Positions 12,198 through 24,135 of a stretch of DNA of 64,000 nucleotides are shown here, piece after piece (position 1 is the first letter of the stretch; each line of letters starts with the position of its first letter). The stretch comes from Liopterus haemorrhoidalis (lineage: Eukaryota > Arthropoda > Insecta > Coleoptera > Dytiscidae). The stretch is from the NCBI GenBank assembly GCA_963971575.1, contig OZ020620.1, forward strand, positions 43,686,924-43,750,923, given 5' to 3'. A program made the position numbers and the translations under genes. Below the pieces are notes generated by a model. That model worked only from the letters and a program-made list of their open reading frames with translations, ran no database searches and was not told the origin of the DNA.

Positions 12198-12430
12198 CTG
12201 GGCTGGAATATCGAATATAATAGAGTGTGTGGCAAACCTTAAGTGGAGCTGGGCAGGACATGTAGCCAGGCAAGACCCTAGTTGATGGGGTCAGAGAGTA
12301 GTAAACCGGAGACCAAGAGAGCGTGGTTAGACCTCACAAGACATGGTTAGACAATATTAAGAAAGTGGCAGGAAGAAAAAATAGGAAGAAATGGGAATAA
12401 TTAAGAGAAGCTTACGTTCAAGAGTAGACA
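12198..12430 (+). pseudogene. RTE-like LINE 3' end relic
   Basis: Plus-strand frames give LKWSWAGHVARQDP and, after frameshifts, RPRERG-like and TRHG-TILRKWQEEKIGRN segments, followed by KLTFKSRHPR and a GAAGAAGAAGAA tail. This order (WAGHIAR, then R-rich, then RW-D-I-K-AG) is the familiar C-terminal tail of RTE-clade reverse transcriptase proteins. Several stops and frameshifts make it nonfunctional. Confidence 0.6.
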
Positions 12431-13339
12431 TCCACGGGCTGAAGAAGAAGAAGATGTAGATATACCAGTTACCTTATATTTTCGAAGGGAAAATACCTAT
12501 ATATAGCAACAGAAAACGATTTTATAATAATATCTAATAAATTGAGTTGTGCATGTTCAGTAAATATATAAATATAACAAATATTAATGTTAAATTACTC
12601 ATAATGAAGTTGATAATCAATAGGTAAATGCACTCAAATTATAAACATTTCATTGTGTATGTACTGAAGCATTTTTCAATGAATTAAATATGTTAAATTA
12701 CAGAGTTATTCAGAACCAGATCTATATTGAATCAACCTAAATCAACGTGAATTTAATTCCAATCTCAAGCAGTTGAATGCATGTTCTAAATATCGGCATA
12801 ATCTCTACAACTAAATATACTAAGCTAAAATACGTATGTAGAATGTAGTTTGTCTATGTGCCACATTTCTATTAGCGTTGAGAACTTAAAGTATATTATT
12901 TATTATTACAGAGTATTTAAAGTATATAGGAAGTTGAAGAGGCAATAGCTATTTTTTGAAAATCACTTATAATCATACCAGTTAACTATTGTAATATCTT
13001 GGCTAACGTTCGCTTTTGTTTGACGAATCTCGATTTTCCATGAGATTTAATGGAAAAACCATTTAATCTATCCCATAACATCATCGGTTCATGGTAGAAT
13101 TACCTTCAGCCTTCCTAGAAGGTTCAACCATTTTTGTGTTATTGTAGTAATCTCAGCAGTTTTTTCTCTTTCAGTTCTTGTTTTTTTGGCTGGAAGAGAT
13201 GTGAAGAATGTATCCAATGATCAATTCATTTAAAGCGCTTACAAGTATTTGAAGGGTTAAAATGCTTATGCTTACAACAACATTCAAACTCAAAACAACA
13301 CTCAAAATTCTAACGGAATTCTACTGAAAAATATTACTA
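12431..13339. other. no gene recognised
   Basis: Nothing identifiable on either strand. Confidence 0.45.
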
Positions 13340-13766
13340 CCTTCGTTCCAAAATAAGTATCCAATTTTAGTTTTTTTAATGGATTATTGAAATAATTAAA
13401 TTAAATGTATGAGTAGTTATTTATTTAAATTAGTCCGCGATTTGGATTTCTTTAACGCCATTCAATCATTACAACACAAAGAGTCCCCGTCCAGTATTGA
13501 TGAACTCATTGGGGTCGTGCTTAAAACATGGTATGAAATAACCGCGGAAAAATTAGACATGTTTCTAAAATGTTTCATTACACTTTAGGAGTGTATGTAA
13601 TTGAGCATGCTTCATAGAGGAGGCAACGATTACAAGCTTCCTCACATTTAGTTTAGTTGTGAAAATATACGTTAAATATCCCTTTGCATATTTTTTTATG
13701 AAATTGGATACTTATTTTGGAACAAATAAAATTCCTAAATCGGACACTTATTAGGAACGGAAGGAG
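13340..13766. mobile_element. Stowaway-like MITE (Tc1/mariner type)
   Basis: Left end CCTTCGTTCCAAAATAAGTA; right end, read inward, CTCCTTCCGTTCCTAATAAG, followed by a second TTCCAAAATAAGTATCCAAT block. Both ends are flanked by TA. Length about 427 bp, no transposase seen. The TIR sequence (CTCC-TCCGTTCC-AATAAGTG) is strikingly like plant Stowaway elements. Confidence 0.65.
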
Positions 13767-13768
13767 TA

Positions 13769-14621
13769 TTATTTTTTAACAATATTTTTCAGTAGAAATG
13801 TACCGATCATGTTGCTAGATTAGCTGAAACAGGTGGACGATAAAAAATGTCTATTGGACACCAAAATTTCAAGACAATAAGGAGTAGACACCATCTACCA
13901 AATGGATAGACGATATGTAAAGAAATGCCGGAAATTGGCAATTGTTATTTCAAGAATGAAAAATTTGGAGATGTTTAACAATGGATGAATTCAGATGGCA
14001 GATGATAAAACCAATATTTTATATCTGTGAACAACACATTACTTTTAACTAAACATCTCATATGTAATGGAAAACAAAAAGATCAGAAAATCCTTAAATC
14101 ACACCCCAGATATCGACACAAATAAAATTCCCAATACTTGTCTTGTCTAAGTTATCAGAGTTATCCGTTGAGCTCTAGTCTTCTCCTGTCACATAAATGA
14201 GTAAAGAACTAGCGTCTTAAAGGTTTAAGGCCAAAATTCCAACTCAAAGAGTTACCGACTTGAAACAATGTTAGAGTTTATTTGTAAGGTGTTAGCGTAG
14301 TGTCCACTAGCAACTATGTGGTACTTTACCAGAACTAGGTAGACAAGATGATAAAGTAGAAGGGGGATTAGACAGGTCTGTCCTTTTCAATCGGTAAACA
14401 TGTGTGAACGCGACCAACCGTTTCACTAAGCTCACGACTCAGCAATATATCGTTGGCTCAATAATGAATTAACTTGCCGTGGAAAATAAGTGTTGATCTG
14501 TGCATGTTACTGCTAGATTTACAGAATTTATTACCAAACCAAAACAGATTTTTAGCATTTAATCTCAACGTATTGAGCTTATAAATTGGATAGAATTTTC
14601 GATCATTCTATGATGAAACAT
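13769..14621. other. no gene recognised
   Basis: Nothing identifiable. Confidence 0.45.
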
Positions 14622-14687
14622 ATTTTTAGGGTTTTGTAGCTATGACCAAAAAACCCTTATACCGTCATTTTGTCGTCTGTCTGTCTA

Positions 14688-14728
<41 letters not shown>

Positions 14729-15372
14729 TCGGTAAAAATTGTAGCCAAACGGCTAAACCTAGAGAGTTGAAATTTGCCATGGTTATACAACTCTTTGACC
14801 CGCACATAGGAAAAATACTAAAACATCTAAAAAACATATCCCCCTAAAAATATAAACAAATATATGCTCATCGAAAAAAAATATATTTTTTTACAATTCT
14901 GTGTAGGGTATCAAATGAAAGCCCTTGGTACGTGGATTAACGATCAAAATTTAATTTTTGCAAAATAAATTATTTTGAGGCGATTTTTGCCAAAATTATT
15001 TTGTCAAAATTCTAGTTATATTTTGGTAAATGTTGCATTTAATTTTTAAAAGCGTAAATTTAATAACCAGTGGGAAGTGTTGAAATTATAATTTAATTCT
15101 ATATTTGAAGGTATCAGAGGGCGAGGCTTATGATTTAAGCAACCAATGGAAGCCATAGGCGCAATTTTCAAAATCTTAATGAACCTTGCTATATAAAAAA
15201 AAAAAATACTGCACATATTTAGAAACTTAAATAATGGTATTAGGCATTCGAATTAAAATTCATAAAAAAATATTTTGACATAAAATTTGTTTTGGCATCC
15301 CAAATAATCATCACACAGTTAATAAATACCTGCGAAACCCTGTGTGAAAATTCACACTTCACATAAATTTTT
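14622..15372 (-). mobile_element. F1 copy 3, module-less form
   Basis: Both F1 ends are present: the (CTGT)n tract and TTTTTAGGGTTTTGTAG at the left, and the GTGTGAATTTTCACAC hairpin at the right. The central part with the tRNA-like module is cleanly absent, joining TTTTGCCAAAATTATTTTG directly to TCAAAATTCTAG. The same join occurs in the fragment at 26567. Confidence 0.8.
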
Positions 15373-15374
15373 TA

Positions 15375-15540
15375 GAAATAGCTGGCCTCGGTAGCGACCT
15401 TGCTTCTCGTGCCAGAGGTCCCGGTCTCAAATCCCGGTCTGAGCATGGATGTTTCAATTACCCCATCTTTATTAATTTATTTATTCTGATTAGTAGTAGC
15501 TGAAACTAAGACAAAAAATCATAATAAAATAAAATGAAGG
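15375..15540 (+). repeat. tRNA-derived SINE
   Basis: GCTGGCCTCGGTAGCGACCT is followed by GGTCTCAAATCCCGG (B-box-like) and a short body with GCATGGATGTTTCAATTA and CATCTTTATTAATTTATT. A second copy with the same B-box region and tail is split by a hAT insertion at 20025. The A box is decayed. It abuts the F1 copy at its left. Confidence 0.55.
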
Positions 15541-16180
15541 AAGTGGATGCGTGTGCGTGTCTGTCGTCTAAAATCTAAAACAATTGAAGCGAGATTCCGA
15601 AATATAACGAAATATTCCGAAGCTTATCGAAGTATATATTGACATATAACGCGTAATAATAGTAATGCATTGAGTAAAACTCGCCTTGGTAAAAATTACA
15701 ATTTTTAAAAAGAATTACCGGCCAAGTTTGGTCATTCATATCAGCGCCACTAGGTGACAACTTACTTGTGTGAATTTAAAATTGGTTGGAAATATTTAAA
15801 ATATTTTGGTAAAAATTACAAATTGATACATTCAATAGGTTGCACCTTTGAAATTGTATGTCTTGTTGGTATTAAAACATGGTAAAAAATTTCATTTAAA
15901 ATGTCATTCTATTTGACATATGTCATAAAGATATAATGATCATAGTTATAATGATCACAACCAACAAATCTGAAGTAGGTTTTACAGGGTAATGAATACT
16001 TTGAAATGACAAAGTTACATTTAAAAGTCAGTACTACACTATAAAAGTAACCAAAATAACCAGATCTGGTTTGACTTTACAAAAGTGAACGCAATATATT
16101 AAAACGAGCAAACAATTAAATTTAACTGTGTAATTGTTTCTCACGATTTATTTTAAACTGATTTGAGATATAGTTTAAGT
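15541..16180. other. no gene recognised
   Basis: Nothing identifiable. Confidence 0.45.
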
Positions 16181-16298
16181 ACGCTTTTTTCCGTGTGTAT
16201 TTTTCCGTGTGCGCTTTTTTTCGTGTGTGTATTTTTTCATGTGCGCCTTTTTCCGTGTGCATGTTAATCCGTGGGCGTTTTTTCCGTGTGCGTATTTT
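16181..16298. repeat. degenerate tandem repeat, about 16-bp unit
   Basis: Roughly seven units of the form GCGTTTTTTCCGTGTG with variation in T-run length and GTGT/GTGC ends. T tracts alternate with CCGTGTG at near-regular spacing. Confidence 0.75.
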
Positions 16299-16620
16299 TA
16301 TATTATATAAGTAATTGGAAAATTTATTTTAATCAATATATTTTAAATTTAACGTGTCAAATCATTTTTAGTTTTAACATTATAAATGTAATTCACTGAG
16401 TGAAAATGAATCGTGTTCCCATCTTAAAAAGTTAATGAATAAATAATTCGGAATAATACTCATTATTTGTCCAGTTTTTAATAATGGGCGAAGATTTGAT
16501 TCAATTTGAATTGGATGAAGTAAGGCGTATAGTAAGTTCTACATTAAGGTAGTGATGTGTTTGCCAACACAGTTGACAACGGGTGCACTAGTGTATTATA
16601 TATTTCAATAAATAAATCAG
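16299..16620. other. no gene recognised
   Basis: AT-rich, nothing identifiable. It may belong to the degraded LTR element that follows. Confidence 0.35.
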
Positions 16621-16624
16621 ATAG

Positions 16625-17034
16625 TACTCGATTCCTCAGCATTACTTTAGTGGCAACGTGGATGGGATAATACTGCTCCTAAGACAACTGAAAAAGCATC
16701 AGTTGCTACTACTACAGGTAAGTCTACATAAAAAAGCACAAGAACTTAAGACGACAACGAAATCTACTGGAAAAACATCTTATGAGTTAATATTCAATAG
16801 ACCAATAAGAACAATACTAGTCCTGCTCACAGATGCAAAACTTAAGGAACCAGAAAGAGAACATAAAAACGTAAAGCAGGAATTTTTCCAGCTGATCGCG
16901 TTTGGGTCTGAAGTTATACCAGTTATACCAGTTACTCCATTACAAAATTAAAGAAAACGATACCGATACAGTTCATCGGTGACATGTTGATCAACTAAGA
17001 AGAAACAATTTAAGATTAAGTGACTTATGACATG
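16625..17034 (+). pseudogene. LTR-retrotransposon pol relic (integrase C-terminus)
   Basis: The plus-strand frame at 16658-16951 contains TGKTSYELIFNRPIRT, matching the conserved T-K-PYE-(L/V)-FGR segment found after the integrase core of Gypsy-like elements. Further on, DRVWV and, in another frame, VHR-HVDQLRRNN resemble the usual C-terminal end of such polyproteins. Stops and frame changes separate these segments. No LTRs recognised. The mariner element at 17037 is inserted directly downstream. Confidence 0.55.
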
Positions 17035-17036
17035 TA

Positions 17037-18346
17037 CAAGGTGTCTCAAAAGAAATTTTATATTTATTTAGCTTACTGCGTGAACGCAACGTATCCGAGG
17101 GGCGCGGGGGTTATGTCAATCGGTAGCCTGGCTCTTGGGAATTCAGTCGCTATGGAGCATTTCTCGGGAGCAGACCGCGCGTTATGCGTGCGATAGTTTT
17201 ACAAAAACGGTGATTCGGCGACTGTAGCGCGTAGAAAATTCTGCAGTATTCGAGGTTTTCGCCACTTAAATGATGCGCCAAGCATTCTTCTCATTCGACA
17301 TTGGGTTAAAAAGTTTGAAGAGACTGGTACAACGCTGGATAAATCAAAATCCGGGCGACCTAGGTCATCAAGAACGGTAGAAAACGTGGAGAATGTTAAT
17401 CAGTCTGTTCGTGACGACCCGAACCTTTCAATTCGGAAGCGCGCAAGTGCTTCAAATGTGCATATATCATCATTATATCGTATTATACACAAAGACCTAA
17501 AGCTGCACCCCTACAAAATTCAGTTGGTGCAAGAATTAAAGCCCCAAGATTCCAGTCAGAAGCTTAATTTCGTAAATCAGGTGATTGAGCGATTTTCAAC
17601 GTTTACCAACATTTTGTTTTCGGATGAAGCTCATTTTCATCTTAATGGCCACGTAAATAAGCAGAACTGCCGCTACTGGAGTACATCGAATCCGAAACGC
17701 AAACATGAGAAACCCTTACATTCGCCTAAAGTGACCGTATGGGCTGCGATGTCGGCGCGAGGAATTATCGGCCTTTACTTTTTTGAAGACGAAAGGGGGC
17801 GTGCAGTTACAGTGAATTCAGAGCGTTATGTGGAGATGTTAGACAACTTCTTGGTACCTGAACTGCAAAACTTTCCTGGCTATAACCAAAGAACATGGTT
17901 CCAACAGGACGGAGCAACTTCACACACGTCCAATATGTCTCTGCCACGTGTTCGTGAAATTTTCTCAGGCAAATTGATCTCCCGGAGAGGTGACATAAAT
18001 TGGCCTCCACGCAGTCCAGATTTAACCCCTATGGACTTTTTCCTATGGGGTTATCTTAAATCTAAAGTTTACGCCAATAATCCGACTTCACTGGCGCATT
18101 TGAAAGAAAATATCCGTCACGAAATGGCAGCTATCCCTGAGTCCACCTGCCGAGACGTCATAAGTAATTTTACTGTTCGATTAAATGAGTGCCGAGAACG
18201 CGAGGGTCTACATTTAGACGATATTATTTTTAAGAAATAAATCCCCAAAAAGTGTATTTTAATAATTAATAAACATTTTTTCTATATATGGCTTACTTTT
18301 TTTTTAATCGATCCACTAATTATAAAATTTCTTTTGAGACACCTTG
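17037..18346 (+). mobile_element. Tc1/mariner element of DD41D type, full length
   Basis: The ends read inward CAAGGTGTCTCAAAAGAAAT and are flanked by TA on both sides (17035-17036 and 18347-18348). The two terminal repeats are nearly identical over at least 25 bp. Length 1310 bp, with a single gene filling most of it. The spacing between the second and third catalytic aspartates is 41 residues, which places it with the DD41D group (rosa-like) rather than classical DD34D mariner or DD34E Tc1. Confidence 0.88.
17152..18240 (+). pseudogene. DD41D mariner-family transposase, one in-frame stop
   Basis: From the ATG at 17152 the frame runs 362 codons to the TAA at 18238, interrupted only by TAG at 17194-17196 (codon 15). 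The N-terminal part holds helix-turn-helix-like DNA-binding segments (FYKNGDSATVARRKF, then the second half with RKRASASNVHISSLYRIIH). The catalytic core shows the first Asp in LFSDEAHFHLNG, the second in TWFQQDGATSHT and the third in WPPRSPDLTPMDFFLWGYLK. The C-terminus ends GLHLDDIIFKK. A transposase cuts the element at its terminal repeats and pastes it at TA. The rest of the frame is intact, so this copy was active recently or could be read from a downstream start lacking the first 15 residues; the latter is speculation. The upstream region has no recognised promoter. Confidence 0.88.
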
Positions 18347-18348
18347 TA

Positions 18349-19039
18349 TTATATGTATCAATAAATAAATATGAAAGTTTCGAATTCTCAGCTTTGTTTT
18401 ATAAAGCTATTTGCCCAAGAAGATATTTTTGCCCAGGAACAAAATATATTCTTAAAATAACTATTTTCCTGTGACATACATATATAATGTCTACTATTTC
18501 TATTAATTTCAAATGTATCGTTGTTTATTTAAAACAGCATAACGTGAGAATATAACTTACTAACAAAACTTTTTATTTGTGTTAACATCAATCATTAATT
18601 ACTATATAAAATAAATGTGTAAATAAAGGTCTTTCTGTATTGTTCCCGAAGTAGGCCAGTGGAATATGAAACGATGTAATAAGACAAAAAAATAAAAACA
18701 ACTTCATTTACATTTAAATACCGGAATGCTTGTATTTTTTAAATTGTAACAGCGTGTTTAAATTCGCGTGTATATTTATGAAATTTAGAGAGAATAATAA
18801 ATATCTTTCGTCACGTTATGTGAACACTGAATTTAAATCAACTGAACATTAAACTTGTTATCCTTAAAGTTCAGCTTTCAGGATGATGTATTTCAGCACA
18901 AGGAAATGAGCCGATAACTAACAATACTTTAAGATGAAAATTACTTGTTTATTTCAATAATGGAGTTGAAGGATTAGGATTAGGTTTTTAGGATTACGTA
19001 GGTAGGACCAAGAAACCCTTACACTGTCACTCTAGTTTG
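18349..19039. other. no gene recognised
   Basis: Nothing identifiable. Confidence 0.45.
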
Positions 19040-19047
19040 ACCTAAAC

Positions 19048-19383
19048 CAGTGTTTCCCAACCTTTTCTCCTCGCAAACCCCTTATAAAATCCGAACGAAT
19101 TTGGCGAACCCCCTATGTCAGTGTTTCTCAAAGTTTTTAAGTTCGCGGCCCACTTTAGACGTGTAAACATTTTTTTGCGGCACAGTTATGTGATATTGAA
19201 TATGGGTTTAAATGGAAAATTGTAAAATTTCGCAGCACACTCATAGAATTTCACGGCATATTTTTTTGCGTTTATTTTTCTTTGACGATTTAAAATTCCG
19301 CCATTACAATATTATTTTCGTGAACTCCCTTTGTAACCACGCAAACCCCCAGGGGTTCGCGAACCACCGGTTGGGAAACGCTG
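19048..19383. mobile_element. nonautonomous hAT element with nested hAT end
   Basis: The ends read inward CAGTGTTTCCCAACCTTTTC and CAGCGTTTCCCAACCGGTGG. Flanking 8-mers ACCTAAAC (19040-19047) and ACCTAGAC (19384-19391) agree at 7 of 8 positions, an aged target duplication. A second hAT start, CAGTGTTTCTCAAAGTTTTT, lies inside at 19119, suggesting a nested or recombinant element. Confidence 0.75.
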
Positions 19384-19539
19384 ACCTAGACAATTCAAAT
19401 TTAGTATGCCTATTTCCATCTTTGACTCACATGTAGTGAAATTACTTAAATATCCAAAAACAACAACGCGCAAAAAGTATTAATAAATATGTATTCTTCG
19501 AAAAATCATTCTACTTCATAGATCAGCAGTCAACAAACC

Positions 19540-19755
19540 CAGAAGAATCATTTCGAAATTGCTAACATCAACGGTCAGACTAGAGTCACTGGATTTTGCA
19601 GACGATAAGTGTGAGCTCTCGCATAAGCATTGAGACAATGGAGACATGCAGTAAAACCTAAATGACCTCGCGATAGAATCTGCAAAAGTTGGATTATAAA
19701 TGAATAACTCCAAGACGAAAGAAATGCGCATAAATATAGAAACCGACAACTATAT
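19540..19755 (+). pseudogene. LINE reverse transcriptase fragment (FADD box)
   Basis: One plus-strand frame gives TVRLESLDFADDKCELSHKH, then AIESAKVGL and NNSKTKEMRINIET, with three stops in between. LEDLDFADDI-LLSH followed by VGLKIN--KTK is a common reverse-transcriptase palm signature. Only this short piece survives. Confidence 0.6.
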
Positions 19756-19967
19756 ATAATCGTTCAATTACACGAAAAATGTTTCACGTGAAAACGTGTG
19801 TTTTAAATGTTTAAGGGGGGCCTCAACCCGTGAGTCCTGTCCCCCGTTTTTGTGTAATTTTAAATTGAAGGTCCCATTATAACACATATTACAGGCCCCA
19901 AATATAACTCGGCACTGCATGGCTATCCAACTATTGAATAACGTTTCAAATAACCCTTTTTCAAGTG

Positions 19968-20478
19968 ACAAAGATCCCGGTTTCAAATCTCGGACACAGC
20001 ATTTGTATTCGTCTTTATCAACTCCAGGGCTGGCCCGATGGGTGAGGCGGTCGCCTCAGGCGCCGGATTTATCAAGGCGCCAAAAAGAATCTTTTTTAGT
20101 GAGCCAAAATAGTCGTGATTATCAAATAAGCCAAAAAATATTTTATTATTTTTGGTAGTGCTGTATTTGAAGTTTGGAAATATTTCACACAATATTGGAA
20201 AATATTGTGTGTATTTATTAAATTATCCCCGTTTAAAAACCGCCAGGTTTAACTGACGGACCCTGTATAATAATATAGGATTGATGAAAAAAGGTAGAGG
20301 TTTTTACGAGACAAGATAGCGGCTTGAGGGGAGATGGGTCAGAAAATGGGTGTGGAAAAAAGGGGGGGGGATAAAATCAAAAGGCGCAATTTTTCTATCT
20401 TGCCTCAGGCGCCAAAAATGATCGGCCCGGCCCTTATCACCTCATCTTTATTAAATTAAGCAAATCATAAACAAAAGC
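19968..20478 (+). repeat. tRNA-derived SINE split by a hAT insertion
   Basis: GATCCCGGTTTCAAATCTCGG at the left and CTCATCTTTATTAAATTAAG at the right match consecutive parts of the SINE at 15375. The two halves are separated exactly by the element at 20025-20435 and its 8-bp duplication. Confidence 0.55.
20025..20435. mobile_element. nonautonomous hAT element
   Basis: The ends read inward CAGGGCTGGCCCGATG and AAGGGCCGGGCCGATC. Inner GCCTCAGGCGCC blocks also occur at both ends. Flanking 8-mers ATCAACTC (20017-20024) and ATCACCTC (20436-20443) differ at one position. No coding capacity in 411 bp. Confidence 0.8.
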
Positions 20479-21736
20479 TTAGAAGCTTAAAATCTTGTTT
20501 GTAATAAATTCGGCGTACGCTACTGATCAAAACATTGTATACGTGAAAAACCTCTAAGGGCATGTTAGAATTTCTCAGCTTGGCACATCACTATCTTTTC
20601 TAAAGAGTCGATTTTCTTTTTTCTTATTTTTTTGTTAATGAAAACTGCTGACATCAACAATATGTTGAAGGCGGAAAACTGAGCATACATGAGCTCTTCA
20701 AAAATATGATAATATATAACTAGATTCAAGCTTGTTTTATTATGTAAAATGTTGCATTTTACTACACAATACAGTATGAAAAGTTATATTAATAATACAT
20801 GACAAAAATACAATTTTGTTATTTATTCAATAATTAAATTCACTTGTTTTTGACAACTTGAAAATCTATTTTGATTTTAGCTTTTATAATATTTATAAAT
20901 AAACTAAAATATAAAGTCATATATGTCCTATATTTGAATTTTGAGAGAAAATAATAAAGCATTTGCATAAAAATAATAAAGATTCAATACGTTTGACAAA
21001 TATTTATTTAAATTTACCTAGATTTTCTAGCCACTTCGAAAGGAATAATATTTATATTTTAACGATTTTTAAAAGCTACAAGTTGCCGAGAATGATAAAT
21101 GAATTCGGGACAACCAATAGGAAGACCTCGTAAATGATGGAGAGATTAGATAACCGAAGATCTAACAAGTACAATTTTCAATTTGTATGTATACAAAATA
21201 GGTACATGAAAATATTAAAAATAAATAATAAATATTAAAATAAAATAAAAATAATAACGTTAATTTTAAAATGTCCAAGGATCCACGGATACCCGCAGAT
21301 TTGCAGGGCTCTACTTATCAATCGCACTCCACCAGAGCTTGGAATGCATCCGATTACTGAGATAAAGCACCCTCGACCCCCATGAAGGTTAGCAGTATGA
21401 TTTTCTCGGGAGATAGGGATAGTTGAAATATGACTTGTTTGATCAGAATTATAAATTTCTCGTGAAAACTTATGAAAGTTGAAATGTGACATCTAGTAAA
21501 AATTATAAAACGAATATTAAAGTCGAAAAGAGTTCATTTATTCCATTTATTTAATTGGAAATGGCAAATTACAGTCGTCGCATATTAAATACTGAAAAGC
21601 AATTTGTAATTTTTCCTCCATTTAATTCTTGTTCCCAAAACTAAAAAATTGGTTTGGAGAGATTCCACAATGTAACTACAAAATTTGCTTCCAAAAGTGG
21701 AACAATCGGTAGCAGCAATGCGTAGTTGTGCTGTTA
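20479..21736. other. no gene recognised
   Basis: Nothing firm. Around 21265-21330 the phrase GGATACCCGCAGATTTGCAG followed by GGCTCTAC resembles ends of some hAT elements, but no partner end or duplication was found. Confidence 0.4.
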
Positions 21737-22668
21737 TTAGGGTTTTGTAGGTATGACCAAAAAACCCTTATACCGTCATTTTGTCGTCTGTCTGTCTGTC
21801 TGTCTGTCTGTTCGGTTAAAATTGTAGCCAAACGGCTAAACCTAGAGAGTTGAAATTTGGCATGCTTATACAACTTTTTGACCCGCACATAGGAAAAATA
21901 CTAAAACATCTAAAAAACATACCCCCCTAAAAATATAAACAAATATGTGCTCATCGAAAACAAATTTTTTTTTTTTAAATTCTGAGTAGGGTATCAAATG
22001 AAAGCCCTTAGTACGTGGATTAACGATCAAATTTTTATTTTTGCAAAATAAATTATTTTGATGCGATTTTTGCCAAAATTGTGCAAAAAAATTTTTGTCC
22101 CACACCCTGTAGCCCAGATGGTTTAAACTAAAAATATAAAAAAATTCTAAGTAATGTATATTGGTGTGAACCGAAATAGTACAACAGGAATTTTTGATCA
22201 GATTATGTTTTCGGAAAATAACGCAGTTTTTGTGGTTTTTGGTTCACAAAGTACAAAAGTTATACCAATGTAAGACACTCACATGCATGGCGTACGATGG
22301 CGTAGCGGGTTAGAGCGCTGGTGTCGGAAGCTAAAATTCTCTGGAAAACGAAGGGTTTCGAGTTCGAGTACGGAGTGAATTTTATTTTTTCTGTTTTTTT
22401 TTTTTGCATTTTTATTATGTTGAAATTATTTTGTAAAAATTCTAGTTATATTTTGACAAATGTTGTATTTAATTTTTAAGAGCGTAAATTTAATAACCAG
22501 TCTTATTATATGATTAACAGACGATAAATTATTTTAAAAATATCGTTCATTTTGCCGTGATTACAGAAAGTAAAATTTGTCCTACACACTCAGCATACCG
22601 CCTTCACTTATTATATACCTGCGAAACCCTGAAATGTGTGAATATTCACACTTCACATCAATTTTTAT
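21737..22668 (-). mobile_element. F1 copy 4, subfamily 2
   Basis: Full-length minus-orientation copy: TTAGGGTTTTGTAGG and a short (CTGT)n at the left, the tRNA-like module in the middle, and the subfamily-2 block (CCTACACACTCAGCATACCG) plus the GTGTGAATATTCACAC hairpin at the right. Confidence 0.82.
22296..22376 (+). other. tRNA-like module in F1 copy 4
   Basis: TGGCGTAGCGG at 22298-22308 matches the A-box consensus. GTTCGAGTA at 22362-22370 matches the B box except the last base. The stretch between them (TTAGAGCGCTGGTGTCGGAA and onward) is unlike the other modules and longer. The module reads in the opposite direction to the F1 left-to-right orientation, as in all other copies. Confidence 0.65.
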
Positions 22669-23617
22669 TGATGCTGTTCATTGTCCAGCTGATTTCTTTT
22701 ATTATTAATTTCATTTTATTGTGCAATATTAATATCTATTAGGAAATAAATCCTTTAGCTTAAATCTAAATCTTGGAAATCAACAAGATTAAATTTCGTT
22801 GATGTCGTCTTTGTCGATCTTTCATAGAAGGATTTGCAATAAATTCACCTTCACGTCTAATATAATCTGTTGAAAATTCTCCGTAGTGAAAGTTTGAATG
22901 TTGAATGACACTTAAGAATGACTGAGTCGTGCTCTGAAAGCTTCAGAGAGCGAGACATCCAAAGCTCACAAGCTCTCAACTCGACACTGCACTAAATTAA
23001 CATTAATTACTTTCTGTCTGTGTGACGTTTCTTGTCCCGAGGCTACAGTCCATGGATTTTATAACCTGTCTACCTGAAATGCAGACAACATGCAGAGAAA
23101 TATTGCAGGGAAATATTTTCAACTGTACTACGCCGAAATTATGTTCGTCTTACGAGAAAAAGGCCGAAGTATAACCAGTTTGCACGACTGTGAATTCACA
23201 AAGAAATGGTAACTATAATACCAAGTTAGATCAAATTTTTAAGGCCTGGATTGATAAAGTTTAATTAATAAAAAATTATTGCAAAATTTAATTACCATTT
23301 TCGAAGTACTGCTCTTCAGCATTTACAAACCGCTGTCAACGTTTTTTTTTTTACTTACTAAAAAATTGTGCAGGCAATATATGGAATCGCTTTTAGGCCA
23401 GTTTAATTTTTTATATCTCTTCAGTCGTTTAGTTCTGCATTACTTTTAACGAACTCTTCAATTTCGGGAACGAGAAAAGGTCAGATGGCGATTTTATAGT
23501 AAAAAAATGACAACTAAAAAAAATATTTTTTAGTACATTTGATAAAATATTTTCATTCTACGTGTTAACATTCAATAATATATTGCATGCCATCTTTTTA
23601 TTACAAAAAAAAAAAAA
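22669..23617. other. no gene recognised
   Basis: Nothing identifiable. Open frames are short. Confidence 0.45.
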
Positions 23618-24135
23618 ATCAGCTGTGGTCACCACAGGACCGACCACCATCACAAAGTACTTGTTTAATTTATGCTGCTTTATCAAAAAATGTCTCAAAT
23701 AAAAGTTAGTAGTCATTGCTTTTATAGCAACTTTTGTTAAATAATTTTTTTCGAAATATTCGCAAAAATCTTAAAATCGACACGAATAAACTCCCATTTC
23801 TAGTTAACCGATTTTTACCAAAAGTTGAACAACTCGTGCCATTGATGGCAGAAGCTTAAATATGAAGTTTCATAAAAATCCTTTCAGCCGAATTTGCTCT
23901 GCACGTGTACACAGACAGACAGACGGAGGGACGGACGGACGGACGGACAGATGGACAGACGGACGGACGGACAGATGGACAGACGGACAGACGGACGGAC
24001 CGACAGATCAACAGACATCATGCTAAAAATAGTCAAAACGTTGTACGGACCTCAATTCGTGGAGATCTATCGAAATGTCAAAATCGGCATGATCACAATA
24101 CCTCCCTTATATATGTTGTCGGTCGGTAAAAAAAT
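23618..24135 (-). mobile_element. Helentron-like element F2, copy 1
   Basis: The left end holds the near-perfect palindrome CTGTGGTCACCACAG and GACCGACCACCATCAC. The body matches the F2 copies at 42411 and 45490 (TCCCATTTCTAGTTAACCGA, AGCAACTTTTGTTAAATAA). The right end is TATATATGTTGTCGGTCGGT. A GACG/GACA microsatellite lies at 23915-24015. The motif ACCGACC-CC occurs at both ends in inverted orientation. The overlapping QTDRRTD-type frames are products of the repeat. Confidence 0.75.

Noticed and set aside
16181..16298. CRISPR-like array
   Set aside because: Units are directly tandem without unique spacers, and the genome is eukaryotic.
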